Assembly: GCA_002794785.1 (NCBI GenBank)
Contig: NBBA01000019.1
Location: 682,001 to 746,000 of the forward strand
Origin: Coniferiporia sulphurascens
Taxonomy: Eukaryota > Basidiomycota > Agaricomycetes > Hymenochaetales > Hymenochaetaceae
DNA: 64,000 bases
Direction: 5' to 3'
Shown one piece after another: positions 25,974 to 36,784 of this stretch (positions are counted from its first letter, which is position 1; the number at the start of each line of letters is the position of its first letter). A program made the translations under genes and the position numbers. The notes below the pieces were generated by a model. That model worked only from the letters and a program-made list of their open reading frames with translations, had not been told where the DNA came from and did no database searches.

Positions 25974-26010
<37 letters not shown>
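24990..26010 (+). mobile_element. Poly(A) retroposon (non-LTR type insertion)
   Basis: A 1,021-bp insertion ending in 31 A residues (25980-26010). It is flanked by a perfect 16-bp duplication, GTACTATTCTTAGTCA, at 24974-24989 and 26011-26026. Long target duplication and poly(A) tail are the marks of target-primed reverse transcription (LINE, SINE or retrocopied mRNA). The plus strand is A- and C-rich with few G. No reverse transcriptase motif is visible, so it is either non-autonomous, 5'-truncated or a processed copy. Confidence 0.88.
25251..25826 (+). CDS. Hypothetical 191-residue open frame inside the retroposon
   Basis: It begins MTKTQPIYPCPLLLLHLPVP and ends PICIPPDKTI, in the sense orientation of the poly(A) tail and about 150 nt before it. 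The protein is rich in Thr, Pro, His and Ser, with a run of five Pro near the end. No known domain is recognised. It may be the C-terminal part of a retrocopied gene or a retroposon protein. The open frame could also be a by-product of the G-poor sequence, which yields few stops. Confidence 0.35.
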   Translation: MTKTQPIYPCPLLLLHLPVPNFETDTTYEPFNLVNENQHILDWAIRQYKLQVISITEQPHNSRHIFLYRHHLSHYGPCTNLTSVLIQFAFRPTPHGNLAPASRTPTAINDDTFTPRESHTHDAPDAITTQLSESQISDIKQFKSRPHAQHKKFSSFSHFSQSLLVIIESIKPPPPPSQFALPICIPPDKTI

Positions 26011-26013
<3 letters not shown>

Positions 26014-27488
26014 CTATTCTTAGTCATTCGCTATATTTATTTAATACTCCCCTTCAAACTTTTACTAGGTGGAGTAGACTCATAAAACATTTGATTAATT
26101 CAATCATTAGCACTTTCATCATAATATCAGCTTTTTGCTGTCCAGTTGGAATATATAAAACTGATATAGTTTCATTTTCAATATAATCTCGTAGAAAATC
26201 TTTTCATATATCAATATGTTTCATTCATTGTGTATATTTTTGTTCTGTTGAATTTACTATTGTTATGGCTGCTTGATTATCACATAGGATTTTCGTAGGT
26301 GTATCCAAGGTCTGCAGTACCTCTTCAACCAGTCTTCTAAGCCATATAGCTTCTTTAACTCCATGTGTTAAAGCTTGTAATTCAGCTTCGCATACTGATA
26401 ATGACACTAATTCTTGTTTTTTACTTGACCATGACATTGTTGTGTTTCCAATTTGAAATATATATCCAGATATTGCTTTATGGCCTTCCTGTGTCATTCC
26501 ATTGGCATCAGTATATCCGATTAACTCGATTGGTTCTTTTCCTCCGAGTATTAGCCAATAATCATTCGTTCCTTTTAAATATTTAAAACAGTGCTTTACT
26601 GCATTATAATGTTCAATACTAGGTTTGTTCAAATGCCTAGCAAATTGACCTGTTGCAAATGATATATCAGGTCTTGTACAATCTGCTGCATATCGTAATG
26701 CTCCAACCATGTTCATATATGGTATTTGTTTCATGAAGTTTAATTCTTCATTGGTTGGATTTTCAAGTGATTTTAATACTTGTCCTGGTGTCATTGGTGT
26801 TCATACCATTGCAGCATCTTTTAATTTATATTTTTCAATTATGTTGTCAATGTAATTCTTTTGTCTTAGTTTTATAATTCTTTCTTCTCAGTTTCATTCA
26901 ATTTCAATCCTGAGTAACCAATGTACATCTTTTCCGTCAGTGAATTTTATGTGTTTTCCTATTTCATCTTTAAAGGCTTTTATTATTAATAGATTTAAGC
27001 CACATATTGTTATGTCATCAATGTGTATAAAAAGTATTAGAATTGTTTTTCCTTTTCCTTTTCTAAAGAATACTGCGTTGTCTTGGACTGCTTGTGTAAG
27101 TCTGATTCCTATTAATATTTCTGATAATTTTTTGTACCATCATCTGCCTGCTTGTTTTAATCTGTATAAGGCCTTTTTTAATTTTAAAATTTGACCAGGT
27201 TTGATTTCAATTAGATTTCCTGGTGGTGGTTTTATATATATATTTTTGTCTTTTTCTAATTCACCATATAAGTAAGCTGATTTTATATCGATTTGGTGAA
27301 TTTCGTAATTGTTTGATGCGCTCCAACTTAATATGGTTCTTACTGTGGCTAATCACGCCACTGGAGCGAATGTGTCATTTGAATAGTAGTCAACACCTTC
27401 CATTTGGGCGAATCCTTGTACTACTAATCTTGCTTTGTAACATTCTATTTCTCCATTCGCTAATCTTTTTGTTTTGTAAACAAATCTT

Positions 27489-27840
27489 TGGAAGCCAACC
27501 AGGAGTTGGCAACACTAAAGTTCAGCCTAGGACAGAAAGGACAAAGGTGTCTTTGTTGCTGTCAGATAGACTGCATACATTCCATGCTATAACTACTCAC
27601 CTTTGTTGCTGTCAGATAGACTGAGGCAACAAAGGCACAGAAAGTGAACAGGAATAGCGAGGGAATTATGTAATCATAGATCTGTACAGTCCGGAGGAAA
27701 TACAATCATGTGACCATCAGTCCGGCATGTCAGGTGACAGCCTGGCGCATCATGTGACTGACAACCCGGCGCATCAGGTGACGTCTGGACCCAGTGGTCT
27801 CCAACGTGTAGGCATTGGAGTAGTAAGCCCTGGGCTTACA
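27489..27840. mobile_element. Solo LTR (352 bp) of a different retrotransposon
   Basis: It starts TGGAAGCC and ends GGGCTTACA (TG...CA) and is flanked by ATCTT at 27484-27488 and 27841-27845. Copia copy 1 has no such segment at the matching place (about 17585). It carries an internal direct repeat, TTTGTTGCTGTCAGATAGAC, near 27551 and 27604. There is no coding content. Confidence 0.85.
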
Positions 27841-30214
27841 ATCTTGTTCCAATTATATTTGCTTTTTCAGGTGGATCAATGATCGTCCATGCAGATCTTT
27901 CAATTAGCGTTTTTATTTCTTCTTTCATTGCCGTGATCCACTGATTTGCGTCAATTCTATTGATTGCTTGTTGATATGAATTCAGATTGCCTATTAATTC
28001 TGTATTGAATTGATTAAATTCTGTAAGATAAGCAACTGTGTTTTGTTCGTCAAAGTTAAGACCTAATGATCATTTTGTTGGATTTAATGTTCTTTTTGGT
28101 CTATCTTTTGTTAATTCTTTTATTTGTTCATTTTGTTTTTCTGTTATATTCTCCCCTTCAATTTTAGATGGTGGAGAATCTAAAAATTGTAAATTTCATT
28201 CAACTGTAATTTTACAGTCATGATACGTTCTATGACCTTTACTTTCATTGTCAAATCCTAGCCATTGTGCATAAATTCCTTTTGGTTGTAATTTGTTAAT
28301 GTCTTCTTGTCATATTATGCAATATTGACCAAATTCTTTTAAATCATCAATGTTATAATTTTTGTTAGATCATTTAAAATAAGGTGTTTTAAAATCAATA
28401 GCACTCTTTGGTGTTCAATTGTAAATGTAAGTACTGTATTTTACAGCTTCTCCCCATAAACTGGGTGGTAACTTTGCTTGTAGTAGGTTAACTCGTGTAT
28501 TATTTAAAATCGTTTGATGTGATTATTCTGCTACTCTGTTTTGTTGTAGCATATCGTGAACAGTCAGCTTTCGTATTGTTCCTTGTTTTTCTAAATATTC
28601 AGTGAATTGTTTACTTAAAAACACTGTATCATTATTGCTTTGTAATATTTTTATTTTTATATTGTGTTGTGTATTGAGCATTGTAGCCCAAGTCATATAA
28701 GCATTAAAGCCCTCATCTTTTGTTTTTAATAAAATCATTTTTATCCATCTTGTGGCATCATCTACTAGTGTTAGGAGATATTTATATCCTCCTATAGCAT
28801 GTGTGGATGTGGGTCCCCATATATCCATGTGGATATGATCGCCGAATTTTTCTGCTAACTTTGAAATACGTAATTTGGGAATTTGCATTCTTTTTATATT
28901 TGCTTCGAGGCAAATTGCACATTGAGTTTCATCGTAATTTGATATTTTATTATTTGTAATTTGATCTTCTTTTAGTAATTGCTTTATGTAAGCATAACTT
29001 ATATGTCCAAGTTTTTTGTGAAGTTTGAATAATGTTACATTTTTCGTAGCCACTTGTACATCATTGTTAAATATACTATACAATCCATTGTTGTTGTTAA
29101 TTTTTCCGCATAAAGATCCATTAGGATACTTTATTGTACATTCATTTTCTTTATAAATAAACTCATAGCCGTCTTGACATAGAAGTCCTTGAGAGACTAA
29201 TGTCATATTCATTCTTGGATTGTAATATACATTTGATAATGTTATGACACTTACCGAGTGTCCATTGGGGATGTAAAGCTTAAGATCCCCTACTATATTT
29301 GATATAAACGTTGTTTTGTTAGCGGCAGTTATTGTTATAGCATCAGTTTTATAAGTGTTTCATAATCAATTTAGATATGGTGTTAAGTGTATTGTTGCAC
29401 TGGTATCAATTATATCCATTGATGAATATACATTGTTAGCAATTTTTTCTGTGATTATAGCGTTAATGCTTACATCCAGATTATTGTCGTCAATGTCTTC
29501 CATTGTGCTATCATGATTTCCTAACACGTCAAGGAAGTCATTATAAGAATATATTGGGAATTCTCCCATATCAAAATCGTTATTGTCGATTTTGGTTATG
29601 AATGCAGTTTCACCTCGGCCAATTACAGCGCTTAACTCAATTTGAGAGCTTGATGCGACATTTGTTGCTGCTGCTGCTGTAGCAGTATGTTTAGCCTGGG
29701 CTGTGCTTGCCCCAGTCGATGTCAGTGCCGCTGATGCACCCGTTTCCTTTCCTTTTCCTTTTCCATTGTTCGCTTCCTCTTTCTTTTTCTGAGCTGCCTT
29801 TGTCCATTCCATCTTCGGCGCCCAGCAGTCTCTACTAAAGTGCCCTAGCTTATTGCAATTATAGCACTTAACTGTGTGTGATTGTTGGTTAGGGGAATAT
29901 CCCCCTCGTCCTCGTCCTCTAATATATCTGCCATGGCCCCTATAGCCGCGACCTCATGATTGAATACTGCAGCTAAAACCTCATCCGTGGCCCCTAAAAT
30001 AAGGGTGAGTCCGCTCATCCTTGGGCAGGTGGTTAGCCACCGCTCCTGTCCTTTGGTGATTTTTCCACCATCCTTTGAACGCATTGCATAGGGCAGTTAA
30101 TAAAAATTGTGGGGTTAGCTCGATTGGAGCATTACCCAGATTCATTTTGTTAATAGTTTTAATATATAACTCACTCTGCATGAGTACATATTGATATTGT
30201 TCGGGTGTTGCCCT

Positions 30215-31563
30215 TGTTAGATTCGCTCCCTGATTAAGAGATTGAAGCAAGTGATAACAGATTCACACAATAATACTAGTTAGTTTAGGGTAGGCTTGTT
30301 ACCCTCCACTCGCTAGAGTGTTAGAGCTGATGATGGTGGTAAGAGACAAGAGATGAATTAAACTGCTTTTTACTGCAATTTTACATTGGGCTTTTATACC
30401 CTACATGTTGTAGTCTATTTACTATGTTCTGGTAGTTACTACAACATACTACTCTTGATTTATAAGTCATAAGAATGTTCTGGTACAATCCTGTACATGC
30501 TATTTACTATTCTTAGCTTCTTATGAGTCAGTTACATATTCCGGTACGTTCTACAGCCTACCGTGCTATCTTTATCTTATACTAGAACCTTCCCTGAGTT
30601 TCCATCAAGTCATATAGTACGATACCTAAGTTAACCATTCTTGGATACTACTATACCTATGATGCTTCTCCTTATTTCCTAATCAGTTCTGCTGTGCGAT
30701 ATGCTATACTTGGCTCTCATCAATTGCATCTTCTATTGATTGCCCTGCTTTCGTTGGCTATACTTAGCCGAACACTTAGATATACTTGTGTGGCTCAGCA
30801 ATTATGCTAGCCTTCTTAATCTTATCTTGTTGTGGCTTGTTACTTATTACCATAGACTAAGATTGAGTCATTCCTTCCATAATATCATTAAAAGGGGTTC
30901 GTTCTGGTGTCCTATCGTCTACTGGCATAAAGAGCGCCTCAGGCCCTATAGCATTTATATTTGTTATCCTGCTATACCCTGGTGTGACTCTGTATGAGGG
31001 TTCATCATTGAACCATCATATTATAATCTCTTTATCTATTGGTACTAACTCCTATCTTTGGTTTGGTTCCTTTCAATCTACTGTTGTGTGTCCTTTGGCT
31101 ATGAAGTTGGCCTTGTATGTGAATAGTTGTTCTCGTAATTGTTTATTGATAGTATGTACTATTTGGTGTGCCGCTTCTGCATAATTGGTTGATGTAATAA
31201 CCGCCCTTTGATAACATAATTCATTATGTGGCTGATTATAAATCTTGGTTCTTGTGTAAGTGCTGATTACATATCTATTCAATTGATATGAGAACATGGT
31301 TGCTCTATGTTCGATTATTACTTCTAGCCTTTCTGCCACTTGTTGTTCCCTTGTAGTATGATTGAATGTAATTTGACAGTTGTCATATCCTGCATTCTGT
31401 CCTACTGTTGTGCATGCAATATTAAAAGCTTTCCATGCTACTTGATCTGCATCTTTACAGTGTTGGCACAGATTCCTTGTATCGATTAAAGTTACAGGTC
31501 TTGCCATGTCAATCTTGCTAATCTGTCGATCTGGTGATCACGATTTTCATCAATTTACTAACA
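30215..31563. mobile_element. 1.35-kb TG...CA insertion in the Gag region
   Basis: It begins TGTTAG and ends CTAACA, with GCCCT on both sides (30210-30214, 31564-31568). Copia copy 1 is continuous at this place (about 19950). Ends and 5-bp duplication fit an LTR-type integrase. The two ends are not long direct repeats of each other, so this is either one large solo LTR or a non-autonomous element. It holds a minus-strand open frame, 31507-31073. Confidence 0.75.
31073..31507 (-). CDS. Hypothetical 144-residue open frame within the TG...CA insertion
   Basis: It begins MARPVTLIDTRNLCQHCKDA and ends KGHTTVD. No domain is recognised. It could be a Gag-like or captured fragment. It starts about 55 nt inside one end of the insertion, so it may be the only coding part carried by the element. 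Confidence 0.35.
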   Translation of the reverse strand: MARPVTLIDTRNLCQHCKDADQVAWKAFNIACTTVGQNAGYDNCQITFNHTTREQQVAERLEVIIEHRATMFSYQLNRYVISTYTRTKIYNQPHNELCYQRAVITSTNYAEAAHQIVHTINKQLREQLFTYKANFIAKGHTTVD

Positions 31564-32682
31564 GCCCTTGTAATAGCCGATATATATGTCGACTCTGAAA
31601 CTTTTACCCCTTGGGCTATTAGTTCCTCATATTTATTGCTGAGTTGATTGAGCGTTCCATCGAAATGGCTGACATGACCTCTGATATCAAAAAGGGCAGC
31701 CTCATTAAAGCCCTTTGTAATTGTTGTCTGGACATTATATCATCCATCAAGCGCTTTGAGTAGCACTGGAATATCTTTAGAGAAATTAAGATAATAAGCC
31801 AATATTTTGTCGGGCATAGTGCGCATAATGCCATTATATAAAGCGCTTGATATACCAGTCTCTCCAGTTCCTGGGGAGTTACTGAGCAGGTTACTGTAAC
31901 CTGCACTCTCGATTGCACTGCAGACTCTGTAATTCCAGAGTTTGTAGTTTCTGTGCCCATCGAGTTTCTCAATTCCGTCGAAGAATTTCTGGAGTTCTGT
32001 GAGTTTAGTTGCCATACTTGGTTCATCTTCCTCGGTATCATTAGTGTCTGAATCTCCAGAATCAGAAGGTTCTGATGGCTCACATGATGGATTATTTTTG
32101 GATTCTTCGGTATTTCTTCTTCGTTATCTTCTTTATTTTCTTCATCTTCTTTTTTGTTGTCTTCTTTTTCTGGCTTAATATAGGGATTGTCAATTTTAAA
32201 TTGTTCTTTTTCATTTGGATCTGATATACCCAAATATGTACTTATTCGGTATCAGATTTCGGATGATTTTCCTTGATCTAATATTCCTAGATCTTTAGCA
32301 TGATTTGTTAATTCAGCTTTATAGTCAGTTTTTATTTTTAATTTTTCGTTGTTTGTAGAGTTATCGTACCTGTTGATTCAGTCTTGTATTTGTTGTTCCG
32401 TTCCGTTAATAGGTATTTGTCTTAGGTTACATTGAACTATTAGGTCAACTAACCTTTTGCTATCTTTAGCTTTTTGAATTTTTTCTTTGAGTTCTTCGAT
32501 AGTAGATGACTGCATATATGTTATTTTTAGTTCATTAGCAATTATTCGTAATCCTGATAATTTTTGTAAACGTGTTTGCTCATGAGTGTTGGGTTTCTGT
32601 CCATCAGACATAGTTTCGTTTTTGTTCGAGGATTATAAATTCGTTAATTGTTTCGTTAGTTATAGAGTCAAGGCTCATAACC

Positions 32683-32937
32683 TCTTAAAATCTATGCACA
32701 TTGTGGTAGATGATGAGGTGCAGTGGTAGTAGTTGAGGCAAGGTGGGTTATCGGTGTAAACCAATGTATTTCATGGTAGAGACCAGCTCTCCTTATATAC
32801 ATCTACCATGAGCTACGTATACTATAACTATCATAGCTCCTATTGTATGGCATTATTATTGCATTATTGTTTACTTAGTAATATGGATGTTCATATGACC
32901 ATCTGTTATTTATATCGTTTGTTATATTTATTTAATA
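32683..32937 (-). repeat. 5' LTR of copia copy 2 (255 bp)
   Basis: Complete LTR; its inner side is followed by the same primer-site-like AGAGGTTATGAGCCTTGAC as in copy 1 (minus strand). Confidence 0.88.
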
Positions 32938-33794
32938 GCCATCCCCTGCTCAATTATACTGAGTAAATATACTCGGCTTTTGTGGTGTAGCCTTACGCCC
33001 CATTCCTCTGTGTGGGCTCCCCACATGCATTAACATAGTTTATGTAATGCATCAGAAGTCGTTCAGCTACACCCAGAAAGGAAGCCCAAAAAGCGTCCCC
33101 CCCCCAAAAAAAAAAAAGTGAGGTCAGTCAGGACTCAGCAGCCCAGTGTCACGGTTGGGCTGCCGCGGTCCGGGGGAGATTTTCTCTACCCGTACCGCCG
33201 GTACTCAGTAGTAACCCAACACTGTATCCCAACACCACAGCAGCCAGCCGAGAACCCAGCAGCCACATTCTCGAATGAATTGTGCTGCAATAAAGTAGAA
33301 CATTTTCATACGATTTGTGTGGGGGTAATAGCTGGCTGGCAGCTTTCCCACCAGCAGGCCATCATGATGGGCAACGTTAGGCAGCGACCACACATGCGGT
33401 TGGGAATCATTTTCAGACTTTAAAAAAAGCGAACTTGAGTTTTTAAATAATGAAATTGAAATATAACGATAGAGCCCTCTTTTTCAATTTAGCTGGAGAG
33501 CTCGAAGGACGTTATCATCCGTCTGGTACATACCTTTCCACGTGACAGGAAATGCAAATGACTGGTGCTGGTTGCGGGCCCTGGTGATTTTGTGCGGATC
33601 AACTACTACTTTATGTTTTTAACTTGGTCTATTAATATTCCCCAACTTGTGCAAGATAGGCAAGGTAATATCAAATGGTCACAATCCCAAAATAATACCG
33701 GACCCGAGTCGCTGTCGCCGTATCACCAACGTGAATAAAGAGGTTTTCAGTAAGAACGTTGTATTGACTGTTATAAACGGACCTACTCTTCGTA
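32938..33794. other. Duplicated segment between copia copy 2 and the tRNA
   Basis: No gene. 32945-33003 is an inverted near-copy of 15731-15790. 33030-33480 matches 22030-22370 but holds about 100 extra bases near 33130-33240. These include GCAGCCCA paired with TGGGCTGC, a short hairpin-like inverted repeat. Confidence 0.55.
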
Positions 33795-33866
33795 TCGGAT
33801 ATGGTGTAACGGCTAACATTGCCGCCTCTCACGCGGCAGCTCGGGGTTCGATTCCCTGTATCCGAA
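33795..33866 (+). tRNA. tRNA-Glu (anticodon CTC)
   Basis: The acceptor stem TCGGATA pairs with TATCCGA. The D arm holds the A-box TGGTGTAACGG. The anticodon stem GCCGC/GCGGC encloses the loop CTCTCAC, giving anticodon CTC, which reads GAG. The T arm CGGGG/CCCTG encloses TTCGATT, with B-box GGTTCGATTCC at 33845-33855. There is no intron. The 72 nt include one discriminator base; CCA is not encoded, as expected in eukaryotes. Confidence 0.92.
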
Positions 33867-33885
33867 ATAGATACGAAGAAAAAGC

Positions 33886-33891
33886 TTTTTT
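33886..33891 (+). terminator. RNA polymerase III T-run of the tRNA gene
   Basis: Six T residues, 20 nt after the mature 3' end, the usual Pol III stop. Confidence 0.75.
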
Positions 33892-34910
33892 CCCCCACCC
33901 CCATTAATATTATACATTTTCTACAGTCTTCGTCACGGTTTAGTTCAGCGACTCGGATACGACACAACTGTCTAAAGTATGTTCACGAGTTGATGTTGGC
34001 GTGTTGGAGAAACGAACGAAACCGTTAAAATCGATCGCTTTTGAATCGTCTTGGTAATTTTTATGCGATTTGATTTGCGGGATTAATTGTGGAAACTGAG
34101 ACTCGGATCTGCGCAGACTTCCGAGTCGGCCTGATGAGAACGGCCCGGGGTAAAGTCCAAGCATAGACATACATGTATTATAAGCTCACAGCTGCAGTTG
34201 GCAGCGTCACGGCTGAGTTACTGTTGTGAGTATTAAGTTAAGGACTGTCACGGTGTAGCCCGAGCCCTGGTCCTCTGAAGATGACGAGCCCCCGGGTCGA
34301 GAGTGTGTAAATACCGGACGATTCTATGTAAGTAATACTAAATACCCGCAACGACTCCGACTCCGACTCGGATGACACCAGTACTAGTGATCAGTCGAAT
34401 AGCAAATTTACTGCCAGTGTCACGGTAAATATAGCCAAGCACCGAGAATCCGAGAATCCGACTCAGAGACGACTCGACTCGGAAACGGAAATAGATCCGA
34501 GTCAGTAACACCATTTGACGAGCTAATTGCGAAGACCGGCTCCCGGTCGCTCGGAAGACGAAGACGAAGACGCGCACCTTTAGCTACTCTGACCAATATA
34601 CAGTAATTCTGTCCGTGTGCTGCACGTTCGCTTTCTTCGAACAAGGCGTGTGTTACGACACATGCCGCATACATGCACATGCACCACGCACCACGCACCA
34701 CGCACATGTCCAGCTCCTAATAATAGCCACAAAGAAAGCACAAGAAAACACACGATATACCTGTTCCGTTTACTTCCTCTTCTACATCGTACACGAGGCA
34801 AAACCTCAGACGCACACAGACTTCGAACGCAAAACACAAACGACAAACGACAAGCGCAAAATACGGCAAGAAAAAGATTCACTACTTCGTTTTCAGGGCC
34901 ATCCAGCATC
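33892..34910. other. Intergenic with GACTCGG/CCGAGTC-type repeats
   Basis: No gene. Between about 34095 and 34520 short words such as GACTCGG, CCGAGTC and CCGACTC recur many times on both strands, some in tandem. The stretch 34660-34910 is the 3' side of the dehydrogenase gene. Confidence 0.5.
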
Positions 34911-36292
34911 CTACATCCCCGCGAGGCTCTCGCGCATATATTCCTCAAACAACGGCTTGTACTCCGGGTGCCAGCGGCTGAGCGCAGGACGGCCCTCAGC
35001 GACGTCCCCCGCAGCCCACAACACGCGCAACGCATCAACCGCCGGGCGAGTCTCGTTGTCCGGACAGATGATGTAAAAGTCGCCCGCCCGCACCCTGTCG
35101 AGCATAAACAGCACCGTCTCTTGCGCGCTCCACGCGCCTGCGGGCTTCTCCGGCGGCGGCCCGGAGGCCGAGGCGGCGCCGGTCATCCCCGTGAACGTCC
35201 AGCCCGGCACGAACAGGTGCGCAGTCAGCTTCGTGCTCGGCGCCTGCCGCAGCTCGACCGCGAGCTGCTCTGTGAGCGCCTTGACGGCCGCCTTGGCTGC
35301 GTTGTACGCCGCGTTACCCGGCGGGTTCGTGATGCCCTGCTTCGAGCCCGTGTTGATGATCACCGACCTAGTGGTCGAGTGCGTTGAGAGGCGATCGGCA
35401 AACCTAATTTAGCTAGATGAGCGACGTACGGGTTCTCTTGGTGGATCATAGTCTGTAGATAAGAAACCGTTGTTTAGCCCCGGAGAAATATCGATGAAAT
35501 TGAACCGGTGCTCTCACCGGCACGAAGACCTGTTGGACGTTCACGATGCTAGAAAGGGGGGAAGAACAAATGTATGAATGTATGCGTCTAGACCGATCAA
35601 GCGGAAACAATTGCGTACCCAAACACATTCACATCGAAAATTTTCTTCCAATTGTCGAGACCTTCCCAAGAGGTGCCTTTGAGGCCAATGCCGGCGTTGT
35701 TCATGAGCACGGCGACCTAATGCAGTGTGTCAGACACGAGCGCCGCCTGCGCGGTCGCCACCCTCACACACACACCGGCGACGCGCACAGGCGGCTGTCT
35801 GTCTGTCTCACTCGCGAAAAGGGAACGCAACCGGGACCCCGTTACGGGCCCCGCGCGCGCATGCTCACCTCTCCCCAGCTCTCAAGTACGGTGTCCCGGA
35901 GCCGCACGACGTCCTCCAGGCGCGCCACGTCCGTCGGGACGACGAGCACGTTCGGCTCGCCCGCGTGACGCGCGGCCTCCGCGCCAGCGTCCTTGAGTGC
36001 GGCCTCGTTGACGTCCGCGAGCGCTACGCGCAGGCCCTGTCTGTTTTGTCGTTTGCGCGATCGCCGATCAGTCGTACCTGTACTCTGTATTTGTGGAAAG
36101 ATAGGGAACCCACTTGGCGAGCTCGATGGCTGCGGCGCGCCCGATGCCGGAGGCGGCACCTGTGATGACGGCGACGCGGCCTGCGTGGATGGTCGGATGC
36201 AGCTCGCGGTCGATGGGGCTGAGGGCCTCCTGCTTGTATGGCGTCACGGGGGGACGCAGGGGCGACGGGCCGCGGCCATCCATGAAGACCAT
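34911..36292 (-). CDS. Short-chain dehydrogenase/reductase (SDR), NAD(P)-dependent
   Basis: Six exons give 319 residues: 36292-36114, 36040-35869, 35716-35619, 35548-35518, 35452-35430 and 35367-34911. Exons 4 and 5 are only 31 and 23 nt. The Rossmann signature is TGAASGIGRAAAIELAK (about residues 43-59). NNAG marks strand 4, VIINTGSKQG carries the catalytic Ser region, and YNAAKAAVKAL holds the YxxxK pair. The length is slightly above classical SDRs because of N- and C-terminal tails. No signal peptide is seen, so cytosolic action is likely. The substrate cannot be told. A TATA-like element lies about 110 nt upstream. Confidence 0.88.
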
Positions 36293-36784
36293 GATCGAGT
36301 ACGAGGAAGGAGGACGAGAGGGTTAAGAAGAAGAGAAATAGAGAGAGCTGAGGGGATGGATGCACGAGGAGATGGCGCCATGGCCCTTGGGTGCGGCTAC
36401 TTATATGGACGCGTTACTGTTTGTGGGCGACCTGCTCCTGCTCTATGACGTCGGCACTCTCGGATATCACCCACCCGTCGGCGCTGTCGGCGTAGAGCAA
36501 AACAGTCGCATTATAATAGTGGAAATCGTCCTATGTACACCCCCCGCACAGGCTACACTACTTACTGGTACCATAGTACAAGCCAAAAGACTTGCTCCGG
36601 AGCGCTTCGACACAAAACAGGATATAGAAAACAGAAGTAAAAAGAAAAAAAGACAGAAAGAAAATAATAACTGGGAATAGTTGGGAGTTCCATTCGTACC
36701 CATTGCGATGGCAGTTCGCTGGTCCACCTGTGATCATCTTGAAGTTTGAAAGATTAAAAAATCCTGATATCTTCCAGGCGCCCT
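36293..36784. other. Intergenic between the SDR start and the VTS1 stop
   Basis: This holds the SDR promoter on the left and the 3' region of VTS1 on the right. No further gene is seen. Confidence 0.5.
36401..36407 (-). promoter_or_regulatory. TATA-like element of the SDR gene
   Basis: The minus strand reads CCATATAAG, about 110 nt before the start codon at 36292. Positional evidence only. Confidence 0.4.

Larger units (their letters stand above)
24754..26046 (-). repeat. 3' LTR of copia copy 2, split by a retroposon
   Basis: LTR sequence at 24754-24989 and again at 26027-26046. Without the insertion it is about 256 bp, as in the other LTRs. It ends at the polypurine tract before the coding part. 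Confidence 0.88.
26047..32611 (-). pseudogene. copia gag-pol of copy 2, broken by stops, a frameshift and insertions
   Basis: Same proteins as copy 1, from MSDGQKPNTHEQ at 32611 to RNase H near 26225. Pieces: Gag at 32611-32378 and 32233-31619, Gag C-part 30250-29981, linker 29812-29366, protease/integrase 29212-28523, reverse transcriptase/RNase H 26794-26225. There is a frameshift near 32105, where the acidic part of Gag changes frame, and many in-frame stops. Copy 2 keeps CGA at about 32252 where copy 1 has TGA at 20631. It is not functional. Confidence 0.88.
24754..32937 (-). mobile_element. Ty1/copia LTR retrotransposon, copy 2, with nested insertions
   Basis: Same family as 15887-21727. 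The left LTR is 24754-26046 (interrupted) and the right LTR 32683-32937. The flanks do not share a target duplication (ATATT on the left, GCCAT on the right), so rearrangement after insertion is likely. Three later insertions lie within: 24990-26010, 27489-27840 and 30215-31563. The element removed the 5' end of F-box copy 4. Confidence 0.92.

Noticed and set aside
34617..35387. 256-codon plus-strand open frame
   Set aside because: It lies antisense to the 3' exon of the SDR, whose protein motifs are clear; high GC keeps the opposite frame open.
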